From Herbaspirillum rubrisubalbicans (GTDB lineage Bacteria > Pseudomonadota > Gammaproteobacteria > Burkholderiales > Burkholderiaceae_D), in the NCBI RefSeq assembly GCF_003719195.1, contig NZ_CP024996.1:2170001-2234000 (forward strand): a stretch of DNA of 64,000 nucleotides, written 5' to 3'. The translations under genes were made by a program, and so were the position numbers. Each line of letters begins with the position of its first letter. Positions within the stretch are counted from its first letter, which is position 1. Positions 27,959 to 35,118 of this stretch are shown here, in pieces. The notes under the pieces were generated by a model that worked only from the letters and a program-made list of their open reading frames with translations, had not been told where the DNA came from and did not search any database.

Positions 27959-29239
27959 TTACTGCGCCATGCGGCTCATGGCCTGGGCATATCCAGCAAC
28001 GCTGTCATAGATGGCTGAACGGTTCTGTGCGTTCAATACGCTATCGGAAAATTCACGGAAGGCCCCTTGCCCGCCCGCCTTGGTCAGCACCACGCGGGCA
28101 TGACGTTTGACGTAGTCCGGCGCGTCATCGACGGCCACCGGCCAGGCGCAGGCGGCAAAGCCGGGCAGGTCGATGCTGTCGTCACCGATCATGGCGGTGG
28201 CTTCGGGGCCGACCTGGAATTGCTCCATGATGGCCCGGCAGGCGCCGGCCTTGTCCTTGGCACCGAGTTGGAACACGGTGATGCCCAGGTCAGCCAGGCG
28301 GCGGCGCAGGGTGGCCGAATCGCGACCGGAGATCACGGCCACGTTGACGCCGGCTTCCTGCAGCATCTTGATGCCCATGCCATCGCGCACGTGGAAGCGC
28401 TTGAGGCATTCGCCACTGTCGTCGTACCAGATGCCGCCATCGGTGAGTACGCCGTCGATATCGGTGATGACCAGCTTCACGTCGGCCAGGCTGCCGGTCT
28501 TCAGCGCCGGGTCCGGCAGACCGGACATGAGTGCGCGCACGCGCTCCAGGCAAGCCGGCGTATCTACGCCGGGTGCCGCATGGTCGACTTCGATCACGCG
28601 GATCTGCCAACCGGCATCCATGATGCGCAGTTGTTCCAGCATTTCTGCGCCTTCCAGTTCACTGGGGGGCAATCCCGGGAAAGCGGCCAGCAGTTCGGCG
28701 CGATACGCATACACGCCAATATGTTTGAAGTAACGGGCCTTGCCGCTGGACTCGCGTTCGAAGGGGATGCGTGCGCGGCTGAAATACAGCGCATCCCCGG
28801 CCCGGTTGCGCACTACCTTGACGGTATTGGGGTTCTCGGCCTCGCCTGCGGTAATGGCATGGCACAGCGTGCCGGCCTGCACCTGGGGGGCCGCCAGCAT
28901 GGCTTGCAGCAGGCTGCGCAGGTGCGTCGGATTGACCAGAGGCTCGTCACCCTGCACGTTGAGGTAGAGATCGGCCGGATGGTGTTGCATCACCTCGCGT
29001 AGGCGGTCGGTGCCGGAGGGATGGTGAGGCGAGGTCAACAGGGCCTTGCCTCCGAAGGCGTTCACGGCGGCAACGATGCGTTCATCGTCTGTGGCTACCA
29101 CCACGTCGGCCAGTTCATCGAGACTTCTCACACGTTCATAGACGTGCTGGATCATGGGCTTGCCCAGAATGTCGGCGAGAGGCTTGCCGGGCAGGCGACT
29201 GGAGCCGAAGCGGGCCGGAATGACAGCGATACAGTGCAT
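27959..29239 (-). CDS. Fused CMP-Kdo synthetase (KdsB) and Kdo-8-P phosphatase (KdsC)
   Basis: The 426-residue frame joins two Kdo-pathway enzymes. Residues 1-245 are KdsB (IAVIPARFGSSRLPGKPLADI, HPSGTDRL, VQGDEPLVNP, ARIPFER), which activates Kdo with CTP. Residues 252-426 are a HAD-type KdsC (VKLVITDIDGVLTDGGI with Asp260 and Asp262, VAVISGRDS, KDKAGA, MIGDDSIDLP), which removes the phosphate from Kdo-8-P. No stop or frameshift lies between them. With kdsD and kdsA downstream, the operon encodes the whole route from ribulose-5-phosphate to CMP-Kdo. GAGGA a few bases before ATG 29239 supports the start. Confidence 0.92.
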   Translation of the reverse strand: MHCIAVIPARFGSSRLPGKPLADILGKPMIQHVYERVRSLDELADVVVATDDERIVAAVNAFGGKALLTSPHHPSGTDRLREVMQHHPADLYLNVQGDEPLVNPTHLRSLLQAMLAAPQVQAGTLCHAITAGEAENPNTVKVVRNRAGDALYFSRARIPFERESSGKARYFKHIGVYAYRAELLAAFPGLPPSELEGAEMLEQLRIMDAGWQIRVIEVDHAAPGVDTPACLERVRALMSGLPDPALKTGSLADVKLVITDIDGVLTDGGIWYDDSGECLKRFHVRDGMGIKMLQEAGVNVAVISGRDSATLRRRLADLGITVFQLGAKDKAGACRAIMEQFQVGPEATAMIGDDSIDLPGFAACAWPVAVDDAPDYVKRHARVVLTKAGGQGAFREFSDSVLNAQNRSAIYDSVAGYAQAMSRMAQ

Positions 29240-29882
29240 GACGTCCTCAGGCGCAGGCCACGGCGTACATTGCCGCTGCGGGCGCAGTCTTGAGCCAGTT
29301 CGATACGGTAGTGAGGGTCATGGCAGTGCTTTCAGAGGAGAGGTTGAGTGCGCTCGATGCGTGCTCATGCTCTCTCCCAGAATGGGTCTCTGGGGTGGCA
29401 TGAGCAGAATCTTGGTTCAATTGTTCAAATCCCGTCCAAGTTCCAGTGAACTTTGAACAATGGGCGGGTGGGCAACCCCGGTGCATATGGGTTCTGCAGG
29501 TTCGGCATGGCGGCGTTGGCTCTTGTCATGAATCGAAGTCGGCATCCTGCCCCTCATTGTGGCTGGCCAGGCCACTGCGTGAGGAATTGTGATATTTGTC
29601 GAGGCCAGGTGAACGGAGGCAAGGCTGAACAAAAAGTTCCATTATCTTTTTTGCTGACTGGAAATTTTTCACTGCATTTAATCGCAGTTGCTGGCTTGTT
29701 CGATAAATTTATCATATTGTTGCGCTGCACAGTCGCCTTTTTAGCGGAATTCCCTTGCTGAATTGATGCGCCATTTTTATTGTCAGAGAGTGAACATTTT
29801 TTCTTTAAAGATGACAAGACGTTAAGATGTCCGCTGATGCTGACAGAATGTCCATGAATAACGTATTTTGAAAGGAAAACCG
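29240..29882. promoter_or_regulatory. Divergent intergenic region between kdsBC operon and acetyltransferase
   Basis: About 640 bases hold no gene I can support. The half near the acetyltransferase (29630-29870) is AT-rich and probably promoter-bearing. The half near kdsBC holds the nested inverted repeat at 29420-29461. Confidence 0.45.
29420..29461. repeat. Nested inverted repeats upstream of the Kdo operon
   Basis: ATTGTTCAAA (29420-29429) and TTTGAACAAT (29452-29461) are perfect 10-bp inverted arms separated by 22 bases. Inside lies a second perfect palindrome, AAGTTC-CAGT-GAACTT (29438-29453), which overlaps the outer right arm by two bases. The site is about 180 bases upstream of kdsBC. 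It could be a regulator operator or an RNA switch between two hairpins. Confidence 0.7.
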
Positions 29883-30410
29883 ATGCCGCAGGACCCTGAC
29901 TGGCAGGCTGATCTGGCGCGCTACAATCTGCCTCGTCCTTTTTTGAAAGAACAATCCATTTGGGCCATCTGGGTCTATCGCTGGGGGCGTCGTATCGAAG
30001 CGCGCCCTGCCGGCCTGATGCGCAAACTGCAGAACACCTTGTACTGGCCGCTGTTTCGCCTGACCGAAACCGCTTTCGGCATCAGCCTGCCACGCGGTGC
30101 CAGGATAGGGCCGGGGCTGCGGATCTGGCACTTCGGCAATATCTTCGTCAACGAACAGGCGGTCATTGGCGCGCGCTGCACCTTGCGACAAGGTGTGACT
30201 ATCGGCAATCGCCATGCCGATGGTCCTTCACCGGTAATCGGCAATGATGTGGAGTTGGGTGCGTATGCCCAAGTGCTGGGTGGTATTCATCTAGGGGATG
30301 GCTGCAAGATCGGGGCAATGTCGGTGGTGTTGCACGATGTTCCCCCTGGGGCGACGGTGGTGGGGGCGCCGGCGCGGGTAGTGTCCACGGTTGGAGCAGT
30401 TGTGCCGTGA
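29883..30410 (+). CDS. Serine O-acetyltransferase-like hexapeptide acyltransferase
   Basis: ATG 29883 is chosen because GAAAGGA is well spaced upstream. The 175-residue protein has a helical N-terminus (WAIWVYRWGRRI) and a C-terminal left-handed beta-helix. Its hexapeptide signatures are ARIGPGLRIWHFGNIFVNE, IGARCTLRQGVTIGN and VIGNDVELGAYAQVLGGI, as in CysE-like acetyltransferases. Similar short members occur in polysaccharide loci and probably acetylate a sugar rather than serine. The gene is divergent from the Kdo operon and was convergent with the PEP-CTERM gene before the insertion sequence arrived. Confidence 0.8.
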   Translation: MPQDPDWQADLARYNLPRPFLKEQSIWAIWVYRWGRRIEARPAGLMRKLQNTLYWPLFRLTETAFGISLPRGARIGPGLRIWHFGNIFVNEQAVIGARCTLRQGVTIGNRHADGPSPVIGNDVELGAYAQVLGGIHLGDGCKIGAMSVVLHDVPPGATVVGAPARVVSTVGAVVP

Positions 30411-30481
30411 CTTTTGACCGGGAGGCGGAGGTGGTGGGGGCGGCCTGAAAGCATGACCACCTATTTCGCAACAAAAAATCT

Positions 30482-30493
30482 ATGGTCCCCCCC
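30482..30493 (+). repeat. IS subterminal inverted repeat, transposase-distal end
   Basis: ATGGTCCCCCCC is the partner of the repeat at 31817-31828 and marks the 3' end of the element relative to its transposase. One base differs between the two arms. Confidence 0.82.
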
Positions 30494-30742
30494 TTTTTTG
30501 CAAGGCTGATTTTGAAGAAGTGTTTGGCTTGCCTAAATCTATCCGGCGTCGTTATTGGGAACGAAATCCCCGCGCCACGATGAGAGTCGCGCCAGACGGT
30601 CCTAAAAAACGCCTCGGCCTTGATGGCCGATTTTTTGGTCAGGTTATCCGTCAGGCCGTTATGCCGTTCACGTCATCCAATGTCAGCGATCGCAAAACCA
30701 GGTGGGTGTCCTACCGGTAAAACACGCAATGCAGTAGAGGGA
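30494..30742 (-). ncRNA. Noncoding end of the IS, candidate guide (seek/bridge) RNA region
   Basis: About 250 bases between the transposase stop and the end repeat have no coding frame I can support. IS1111-group elements are reported to encode a targeting RNA in this 3' region. A hairpin TCGGCC-TTGAT-GGCCGA (about 30613-30630), with A- and T-runs on its two sides (30604-30637), could be part of that RNA or its terminator. The exact RNA ends cannot be read from sequence alone. Confidence 0.4.
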
Positions 30743-31768
30743 TCAGGCTGTCTTGAGGTCTGGTCCCGGATTGAATTCGGTGTGCCGGGTCGCCAAGGCC
30801 CAGGCGATACGCGCCAATTTGTTGGCCAGCGCGCAGGCCACGACGTTGGAATGTCGGCGTAACAACATGGATCGCACCCAGTGCGCGAGCTGTCCCGTCT
30901 GGCGGTCAAGGCGCTGCATGTAACTTCGCGCGCACTGCACCAGCAGGCGACGAATGTTCTTGTCGCCGCGTTTGCTGATGCCCAGCAGGTTAGCCTTGCC
31001 ACCGGTGCTGTACTGTCGTGGGACCAATCCCAATGAGGCTGCAAAGTCGCGGCCACATCCATATTGTTTACCGTCGCCCATCTCGGCAGCCAATATGCTG
31101 GCCGTCACCGGCCCTACACCAGGCATCGTCAACAGCCGTTGCCCCAAGTCATCTTCGGCAAGTTGCCGGGACATCTCCTTGTCGATCTCTGCGATGCGCT
31201 CGCTCAAGTAGCCGACGTGACTGTGCAGACCTTCCAGGATCGCCACCATGCGAGGGGGCAGGGTGTGCTCGCAGAGCACCACTGGCAAGCGTTTGATGAC
31301 GGCCATGCCGGTGGGCAAGCTAATGCCGAATTCCAGCAGGAAACCGTGTATCTGATTGACCGCGCGAGTCCGGTCACGGATGAACGACTCACGGACTCGA
31401 TGCAGTGCGGACAAGGTTTGTTGAGTCTCGGTCTTGGGCGAGACGAAGCGCATGGAAGGGCGCGAAGCAGCTTCGCAGATCGCTTCAGCGTCCACGAAGT
31501 CGTTCTTGTTACCCTTGACGAAAGGACGGACAAATTGCGGAGAAATCAGCTTGGCCTCATGACCAAAACCAGTCAGCTTGCGTGCCATCCAATGCGCACC
31601 GGCACAGGCTTCCATGACGACAGCGCAAGGCTCAAGCGTGGCAAAAAACTCCGTGAGTTGCTTGCGGTTGAGCTTCTTGCGCCAAAGCGCCTTGCCTCGT
31701 GCATCCTGACCGTGCAGGTGGAAAGACTGCTTGCCCAGATCGATCCCTACCAGTGCTGTGCTTTGCAT
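30743..31768 (-). CDS. IS110/IS1111-family transposase
   Basis: The 341-residue protein has an N-terminal RuvC-like DEDD domain with Asp10 (GIDLGKQ), Glu53 (VVMEACAG), Asp90 and Asp93 (KNDFVDAEA). A coiled linker follows at residues 180-205. The C-terminal Tnp domain has the helix-hairpin-helix-like MPGVGPVTASILAAEMG and FAASLGLVPRQYSTGGK, in which Ser254 is the probable serine nucleophile. All key residues are present and the frame is intact, so it may be active. It lies in the same direction as the upstream PEP-CTERM gene, so read-through from that gene could express it. Confidence 0.95.
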   Translation of the reverse strand: MQSTALVGIDLGKQSFHLHGQDARGKALWRKKLNRKQLTEFFATLEPCAVVMEACAGAHWMARKLTGFGHEAKLISPQFVRPFVKGNKNDFVDAEAICEAASRPSMRFVSPKTETQQTLSALHRVRESFIRDRTRAVNQIHGFLLEFGISLPTGMAVIKRLPVVLCEHTLPPRMVAILEGLHSHVGYLSERIAEIDKEMSRQLAEDDLGQRLLTMPGVGPVTASILAAEMGDGKQYGCGRDFAASLGLVPRQYSTGGKANLLGISKRGDKNIRRLLVQCARSYMQRLDRQTGQLAHWVRSMLLRRHSNVVACALANKLARIAWALATRHTEFNPGPDLKTA

Positions 31769-31788
31769 GATGGCCTCCTAAATGAAAA

Positions 31789-31817
31789 CACCCTACAGCG
31801 TAACCGCCTGTAGGGTG
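31789..31817. repeat. Perfect hairpin between IS end and transposase start
   Basis: CACCCTACAG (31789-31798) pairs perfectly with CTGTAGGGTG (31808-31817) across a 9-base loop, about 20 bases before the transposase start. It touches the end repeat. It may limit translation from read-through transcripts or take part in the circular junction promoter. Confidence 0.6.
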
Positions 31818-31828
31818 GGGGTGACCAT
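31817..31828 (-). repeat. IS subterminal inverted repeat, transposase-proximal end
   Basis: GGGGGTGACCAT reads ATGGTCACCCCC on the minus strand and matches the distal repeat at 11 of 12 positions. It overlaps the last base of the hairpin stem. Confidence 0.82.
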
Positions 31829-31834
31829 CTCATT

Positions 31835-31856
31835 AACGCCCGATTTCTCGGGCGTT
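31835..31856 (+). terminator. Remnant of a bidirectional terminator interrupted by the IS
   Basis: AACGCCCGA-TTTC-TCGGGCGTT with a T-run to its right is a plus-strand terminator. The left flank of the IS (30469-30478, CAAC followed by six A) is complementary to the right-hand TTTTTGTTG. The two flanks therefore rebuild a longer stem shared by the convergent acetyltransferase and PEP-CTERM genes. The minus-strand T-run is now separated from the hairpin by the IS. Confidence 0.75.
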
Positions 31857-31885
31857 TTTGTTGGGCTTGCGTGCTTCTGTGCTTC

Positions 31886-32443
31886 TTAGGCAGCGGCCAG
31901 ACCGGCAATGCTGGTCGGTTGTTGCGCATCCTTGCGACGACGACGTGCCGCCATCAGACCGACGAAAGCCAGGCCGCCCAGCATCATCGACGTGGTCGAG
32001 GCTTCCGGTACGGCCGAAGTCAGGGTCAGGTTGCCGCCGTAGGAGCCACGACCGGTGACGGTGAGCTTGTACATACCAGCAGCCAGTGAAGAGGCCGCAA
32101 TGGCGTAGGTCGTGACATAGGTCTTCACGCCGGCGAGATTGGTGACGCTGGTGTTGGAAACGCTGGCATAGGTCGCGCCGCTGGCGATGTTGGTCAGCAG
32201 GAAGCTGGTCAGCGTGGTTGGCGCGGTAGTCGAACGGGTGACGATGGAAGCGGTGACCGAAGAGGACAGGTCCGACAGGCTGCTGATAGTGAAGTTGTAG
32301 GTGTCGTTGAATGCGCCGGATTGCGAAGAGCTGAAACCGGCAGTGTTGTCGGTCAGGGTCAGGGTGGTCACGCTAGCGTAAGCGGCGGTGCCAGCCATGG
32401 ACAGCGACAGTGCAACGGCAGCAGTGGCGAGGAGTTTTTTCAT
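31886..32443 (-). CDS. PEP-CTERM protein, likely exosortase substrate (FxDxF-like)
   Basis: ATG 32443 is chosen because MKKLLATAAVALSLSMAGTAAYA is a clean signal peptide and AGGA lies 9 bases upstream. The 185-residue protein is rich in Ser, Thr and Ala and has FNDTYNF at 45-51, like the FxDxF family of small PEP-CTERM proteins. Its C-terminus has VPEAST (145-150), a helix (151-166) and RRRRK, the three parts of a PEP-CTERM signal, but Ala replaces the second Pro. A 14-residue tail follows the basic cluster, which is unusual because the signal normally ends there. It is expected to be sorted by XrtB (7789-9432) and to reach the outer surface or EPS matrix. Confidence 0.8.
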   Translation of the reverse strand: MKKLLATAAVALSLSMAGTAAYASVTTLTLTDNTAGFSSSQSGAFNDTYNFTISSLSDLSSSVTASIVTRSTTAPTTLTSFLLTNIASGATYASVSNTSVTNLAGVKTYVTTYAIAASSLAAGMYKLTVTGRGSYGGNLTLTSAVPEASTTSMMLGGLAFVGLMAARRRRKDAQQPTSIAGLAAA

Positions 32444-33199
32444 GGGATCAATCCTATAAGTTTTAGACCATCGATAAAGAGGACTGCGCGTGGCGCTTTC
32501 CAAAAGTAGATCAACTCACTTTTGATGCTGGATTGCCCTGAGACAACTGCGTCGCAGTCAATCTTTTTATTGCCAGAAAGAACATGAAATTCTGACAAAT
32601 TCCGACGTGTGTAACAGAAAATGCGTTGATGTCGAAACTATAACATTTGATCTAAGGATGAGCAATAAAAAACAGCTTAAAAATCCACTTTTTCCGTATT
32701 TTTTGGTCGACCGGAAAGTCGCGCCAGTAAAGGATTTCAGGGATTTCTGTAGAGCACTACCGATCAGTAGTGCAGTGCGGAAACGAACGAATCCATGAGG
32801 CAATAATATTGATGTATTAACAATCAAATGCCTACAGAAAATTGCAATAATTGAATTTAAAATTACGCAAATAACATTGTAAATTTAAAAACATTTTCTG
32901 CGGCCTAGTTCGCCGGTTTTTGGAGCGGGAAAATTCGGAAAGAGGGTTCACATGCTGAGAAGTGTTGTTTTTTATGCAAATTTATGGCGTTCACACAAGC
33001 GGCACGATTGCCTTCTGTGCACTGAGCTGCGAGAAAGGACGGTCAGTGGATAAGTGGCAGAATTCTTTTTGCTCAAGAGTGCCGTGAAAAACGGCGTCTC
33101 CTGAACATTGGCGTGCACGACAGGTAGGGAAAAGTGACGGGGCGGCGAGTGCCTGCCAGAAGGGAGTGACTGCCTCGCACGGTGGCGCGGCAGTATTGT
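32444..33199. other. AT-rich intergenic region with hairpins, no supported gene
   Basis: About 750 bases contain no convincing frame. The first part is the promoter side of the PEP-CTERM gene and holds the inverted repeat CAAAAGT...ACTTTTG (32501-32524). A second perfect hairpin, GCACTAC-CGATCA-GTAGTGC, lies at 32754-32773. The stretch 32580-32960 is markedly AT-rich compared with the genes around it. A small RNA or a decayed gene is possible, but nothing supports a specific call. Confidence 0.4.
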
Positions 33200-34360
33200 T
33201 CAGTAGGCGCGGCCTGCTTGCCACAACCGCGCCAACTGCTCGCCACTGTCTTTGAGCAGCCCGGGTGCCTGGGCGATGGCTTCCTGCAGGTTCATTGGCC
33301 CGAAAGTGATGGAGAAACAACCGGAGAAGCTGGTATGCAGCTGCTCCAGTGCCTTGCGATCTATTCCGCCCGAAAGCAGTGTGGTGGGCACGCCCGCGCG
33401 GCGTGCCCGCTGGCTGGCGATGAAGGGGGCCTTGCCGTGCAAGGTCTGGGCGTCACTGCGGCCTTCACCGGTGATCAGCCAGTCGGCGCCAGCCAGCGCA
33501 TGGTCCAGACCGATGTGGTCGGCCACGGTCTCGGCTCCAGAGCGCAATTGCGCGCCCAGCATCAGCAGGGCGTAGCCCAGGCCGCCGGCCGCACCGGCGC
33601 CGGGTTTGTCGGCAGCCCGATGACCCAGGGCCGGTTCCAGCACACTGGCGAAATGCGCCAGGGCTTGGTCCAGGTGTTCCACCTGTTCAGCCTGAACACC
33701 TTTTTGTGGGCCGAACACGGCCGTTGCGCCTTCTTCTCCGCACAGGGGATTGTCTACATCCGACATCGCCACGAAATGCGCTTGCTTGACGCGACTATCC
33801 AGCCCCGTCGCATCGATACTGGCCACGCGATGCAACTGGCATGGCTGGGGCGGCACGATGTGACCGGCGGCGTCGCGCAACACCACGCCCAGTGCCACCA
33901 GCAATCCGGCCCCGCCGTCATTGGTGCTGCTGCCGCCCAGCGCCACCAGAAAGCGGCGCGCTCCTCGATCCAGCAGGCTCTTGATGGCATCGCCCACGCC
34001 CAACGTGGTGCGTTGTTCCACCGGCACTGCGGTCCCCGCAGCATCGGTCAGCCCGACGATGGCCGCCGATTCCACCACCGCACTGCCATCCTTGAGAACA
34101 CCTGCGGCGGCCTCCATGGGATGGCCCGCGGCATTGCGGCAGGAGAGGGTGAGGCGTTCGCCCCCGGCGTGCATGAGCGCATCAAGCGTACCTTCGCCGC
34201 CGTCGGCGATGGGGCAAAGCCTGACTTGGGCATGGGGAAGGGCGGCCTTGATGCCGGCGCCGATGGCCGAGGCGACTTCTTGAGCCGACAGGGAGCCTTT
34301 GTACGAATCCGGGGCGATAACGACGACGGGGGCGTGAGCAGTGGAGCTGGCTAGGGTCAT
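33200..34360 (-). CDS. glxK: Glycerate kinase (GlxK/GarK family)
   Basis: The 386-residue cytoplasmic enzyme matches the type I glycerate kinase family: VVIAPDSYKGSLSAQEVASAI at the N-terminus, LCPIADGGEGTLDAL, FLVALGGSSTNDGGAGLL, DVDNPLCGEEGATAVFGPQKG, GAAGGLGYAL and ITGEGRSDAQT. It phosphorylates glycerate with ATP, usually to 2-phosphoglycerate, in glyoxylate or glucarate use. Here it stands alone between the PEP-CTERM gene and a lipoprotein gene, without other glyoxylate-pathway genes, so its pathway is not indicated by context. No ribosome site is obvious before ATG 34360. Confidence 0.92.
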   Translation of the reverse strand: MTLASSTAHAPVVVIAPDSYKGSLSAQEVASAIGAGIKAALPHAQVRLCPIADGGEGTLDALMHAGGERLTLSCRNAAGHPMEAAAGVLKDGSAVVESAAIVGLTDAAGTAVPVEQRTTLGVGDAIKSLLDRGARRFLVALGGSSTNDGGAGLLVALGVVLRDAAGHIVPPQPCQLHRVASIDATGLDSRVKQAHFVAMSDVDNPLCGEEGATAVFGPQKGVQAEQVEHLDQALAHFASVLEPALGHRAADKPGAGAAGGLGYALLMLGAQLRSGAETVADHIGLDHALAGADWLITGEGRSDAQTLHGKAPFIASQRARRAGVPTTLLSGGIDRKALEQLHTSFSGCFSITFGPMNLQEAIAQAPGLLKDSGEQLARLWQAGRAY

Positions 34361-34676
34361 GGTGGGCTAGTTTCTGTTCTGAAGTCCTGCGCTCAAGGCG
34401 CAGGGCGGATGGACGAGGTCTCGTGTTGTTCTGGCGGCCACAGCAGCATGTGCCGCTACGTATCGGCATTGCCGCGTCATTATATAAGTAGGGCTTTGGG
34501 CCATTAAGAGCTTGTCGGTATGTACAGTAGAGGCAATGGGCCAAGGTAGGTGAAGATTTGTTTATATGATTAATGCGAAAACTGAAGCGAGTAACAAAAG
34601 GTAAAGGCAATGGCTGGCCTCGAGGCCGTAGGCGATAGTGACATGTTGGCGCGGTGGCGCCTGAGGAGTAATTCAC
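34361..34676. promoter_or_regulatory. Divergent region between glycerate kinase and small lipoprotein
   Basis: About 315 bases with no gene. A short hairpin CTGCGC-TCAAG-GCGCAG lies close to the kinase start, and AT-rich stretches occur at 34478-34490 and 34555-34610. TGAGGAG at 34662-34668 is the ribosome site of the lipoprotein gene. Confidence 0.4.
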
Positions 34677-34934
34677 ATGAAGCCTCGTTCACATTTCGCT
34701 TTTTACCTGGCTGTGCTGCCTGCTGCGTTGCTGCTGGGCGGTTGCGTGGCTGTGCCTGCCAATTCTTATGGCGGTACTGCGGTCTATTCTGCACCGCCGG
34801 TGTATTCGACTGCCCCGTATTACGCTTATCCGGCTTATCCGGTCTATCCTGCTTATCCTGGCTACAGCTACCCGTCTTCTTCCTTCTACTTCGGCTACAG
34901 CAGTGGTTGGGGTGGCCGTGGGCGCTGGCGTTGA
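34677..34934 (+). CDS. Small Tyr/Pro-rich lipoprotein
   Basis: The 85-residue protein has a lipoprotein signal peptide ending LLLGGC. The mature part is dominated by Tyr, Pro and Ala in short repeats of the YPxYP type, ending in a Gly/Arg tail (GWGGRGRWR). GAGGAG stands at a good distance from the ATG. Similar low-complexity lipoproteins are common in betaproteobacteria, and no function is known to me. A second protein of this kind is encoded at 38919-39161. Confidence 0.75.
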   Translation: MKPRSHFAFYLAVLPAALLLGGCVAVPANSYGGTAVYSAPPVYSTAPYYAYPAYPVYPAYPGYSYPSSSFYFGYSSGWGGRGRWR

Positions 34935-35118
34935 GCCTGGGATGGCGATATCTGTGCATGGTTGAGGCGACAGTCTTGATAAACCGGCTAAAATGTCGCC
35001 TTCATTGAAAATAGGCGTGCATGGCAGCTTCATGCAGGCCGGGGTGCATTGGGGTGTCCCGGTCCGAACATAGCGGCATGGCCGCAGGGCCTGCGATCCG
35101 TAGCTGTCGTCACAAGGT

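Larger units (their letters stand above)
30479..31835 (-). mobile_element. IS1111-type insertion sequence (IS110 family), complete
   Basis: The element of about 1357 bp carries one transposase gene on the minus strand. Subterminal inverted repeats lie at 30482-30493 and 31817-31828 and match in 11 of 12 bases. Three bases (TCT) lie outside the repeat at the end downstream of the transposase and about seven outside the one upstream. I recall this asymmetric 3/7 spacing from IS1111-group elements. The outer limits are ambiguous by one or two A residues. Flanking DNA on both sides together rebuilds a terminator stem, so the target was a transcription terminator. No target duplication is obvious. 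Confidence 0.82.
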
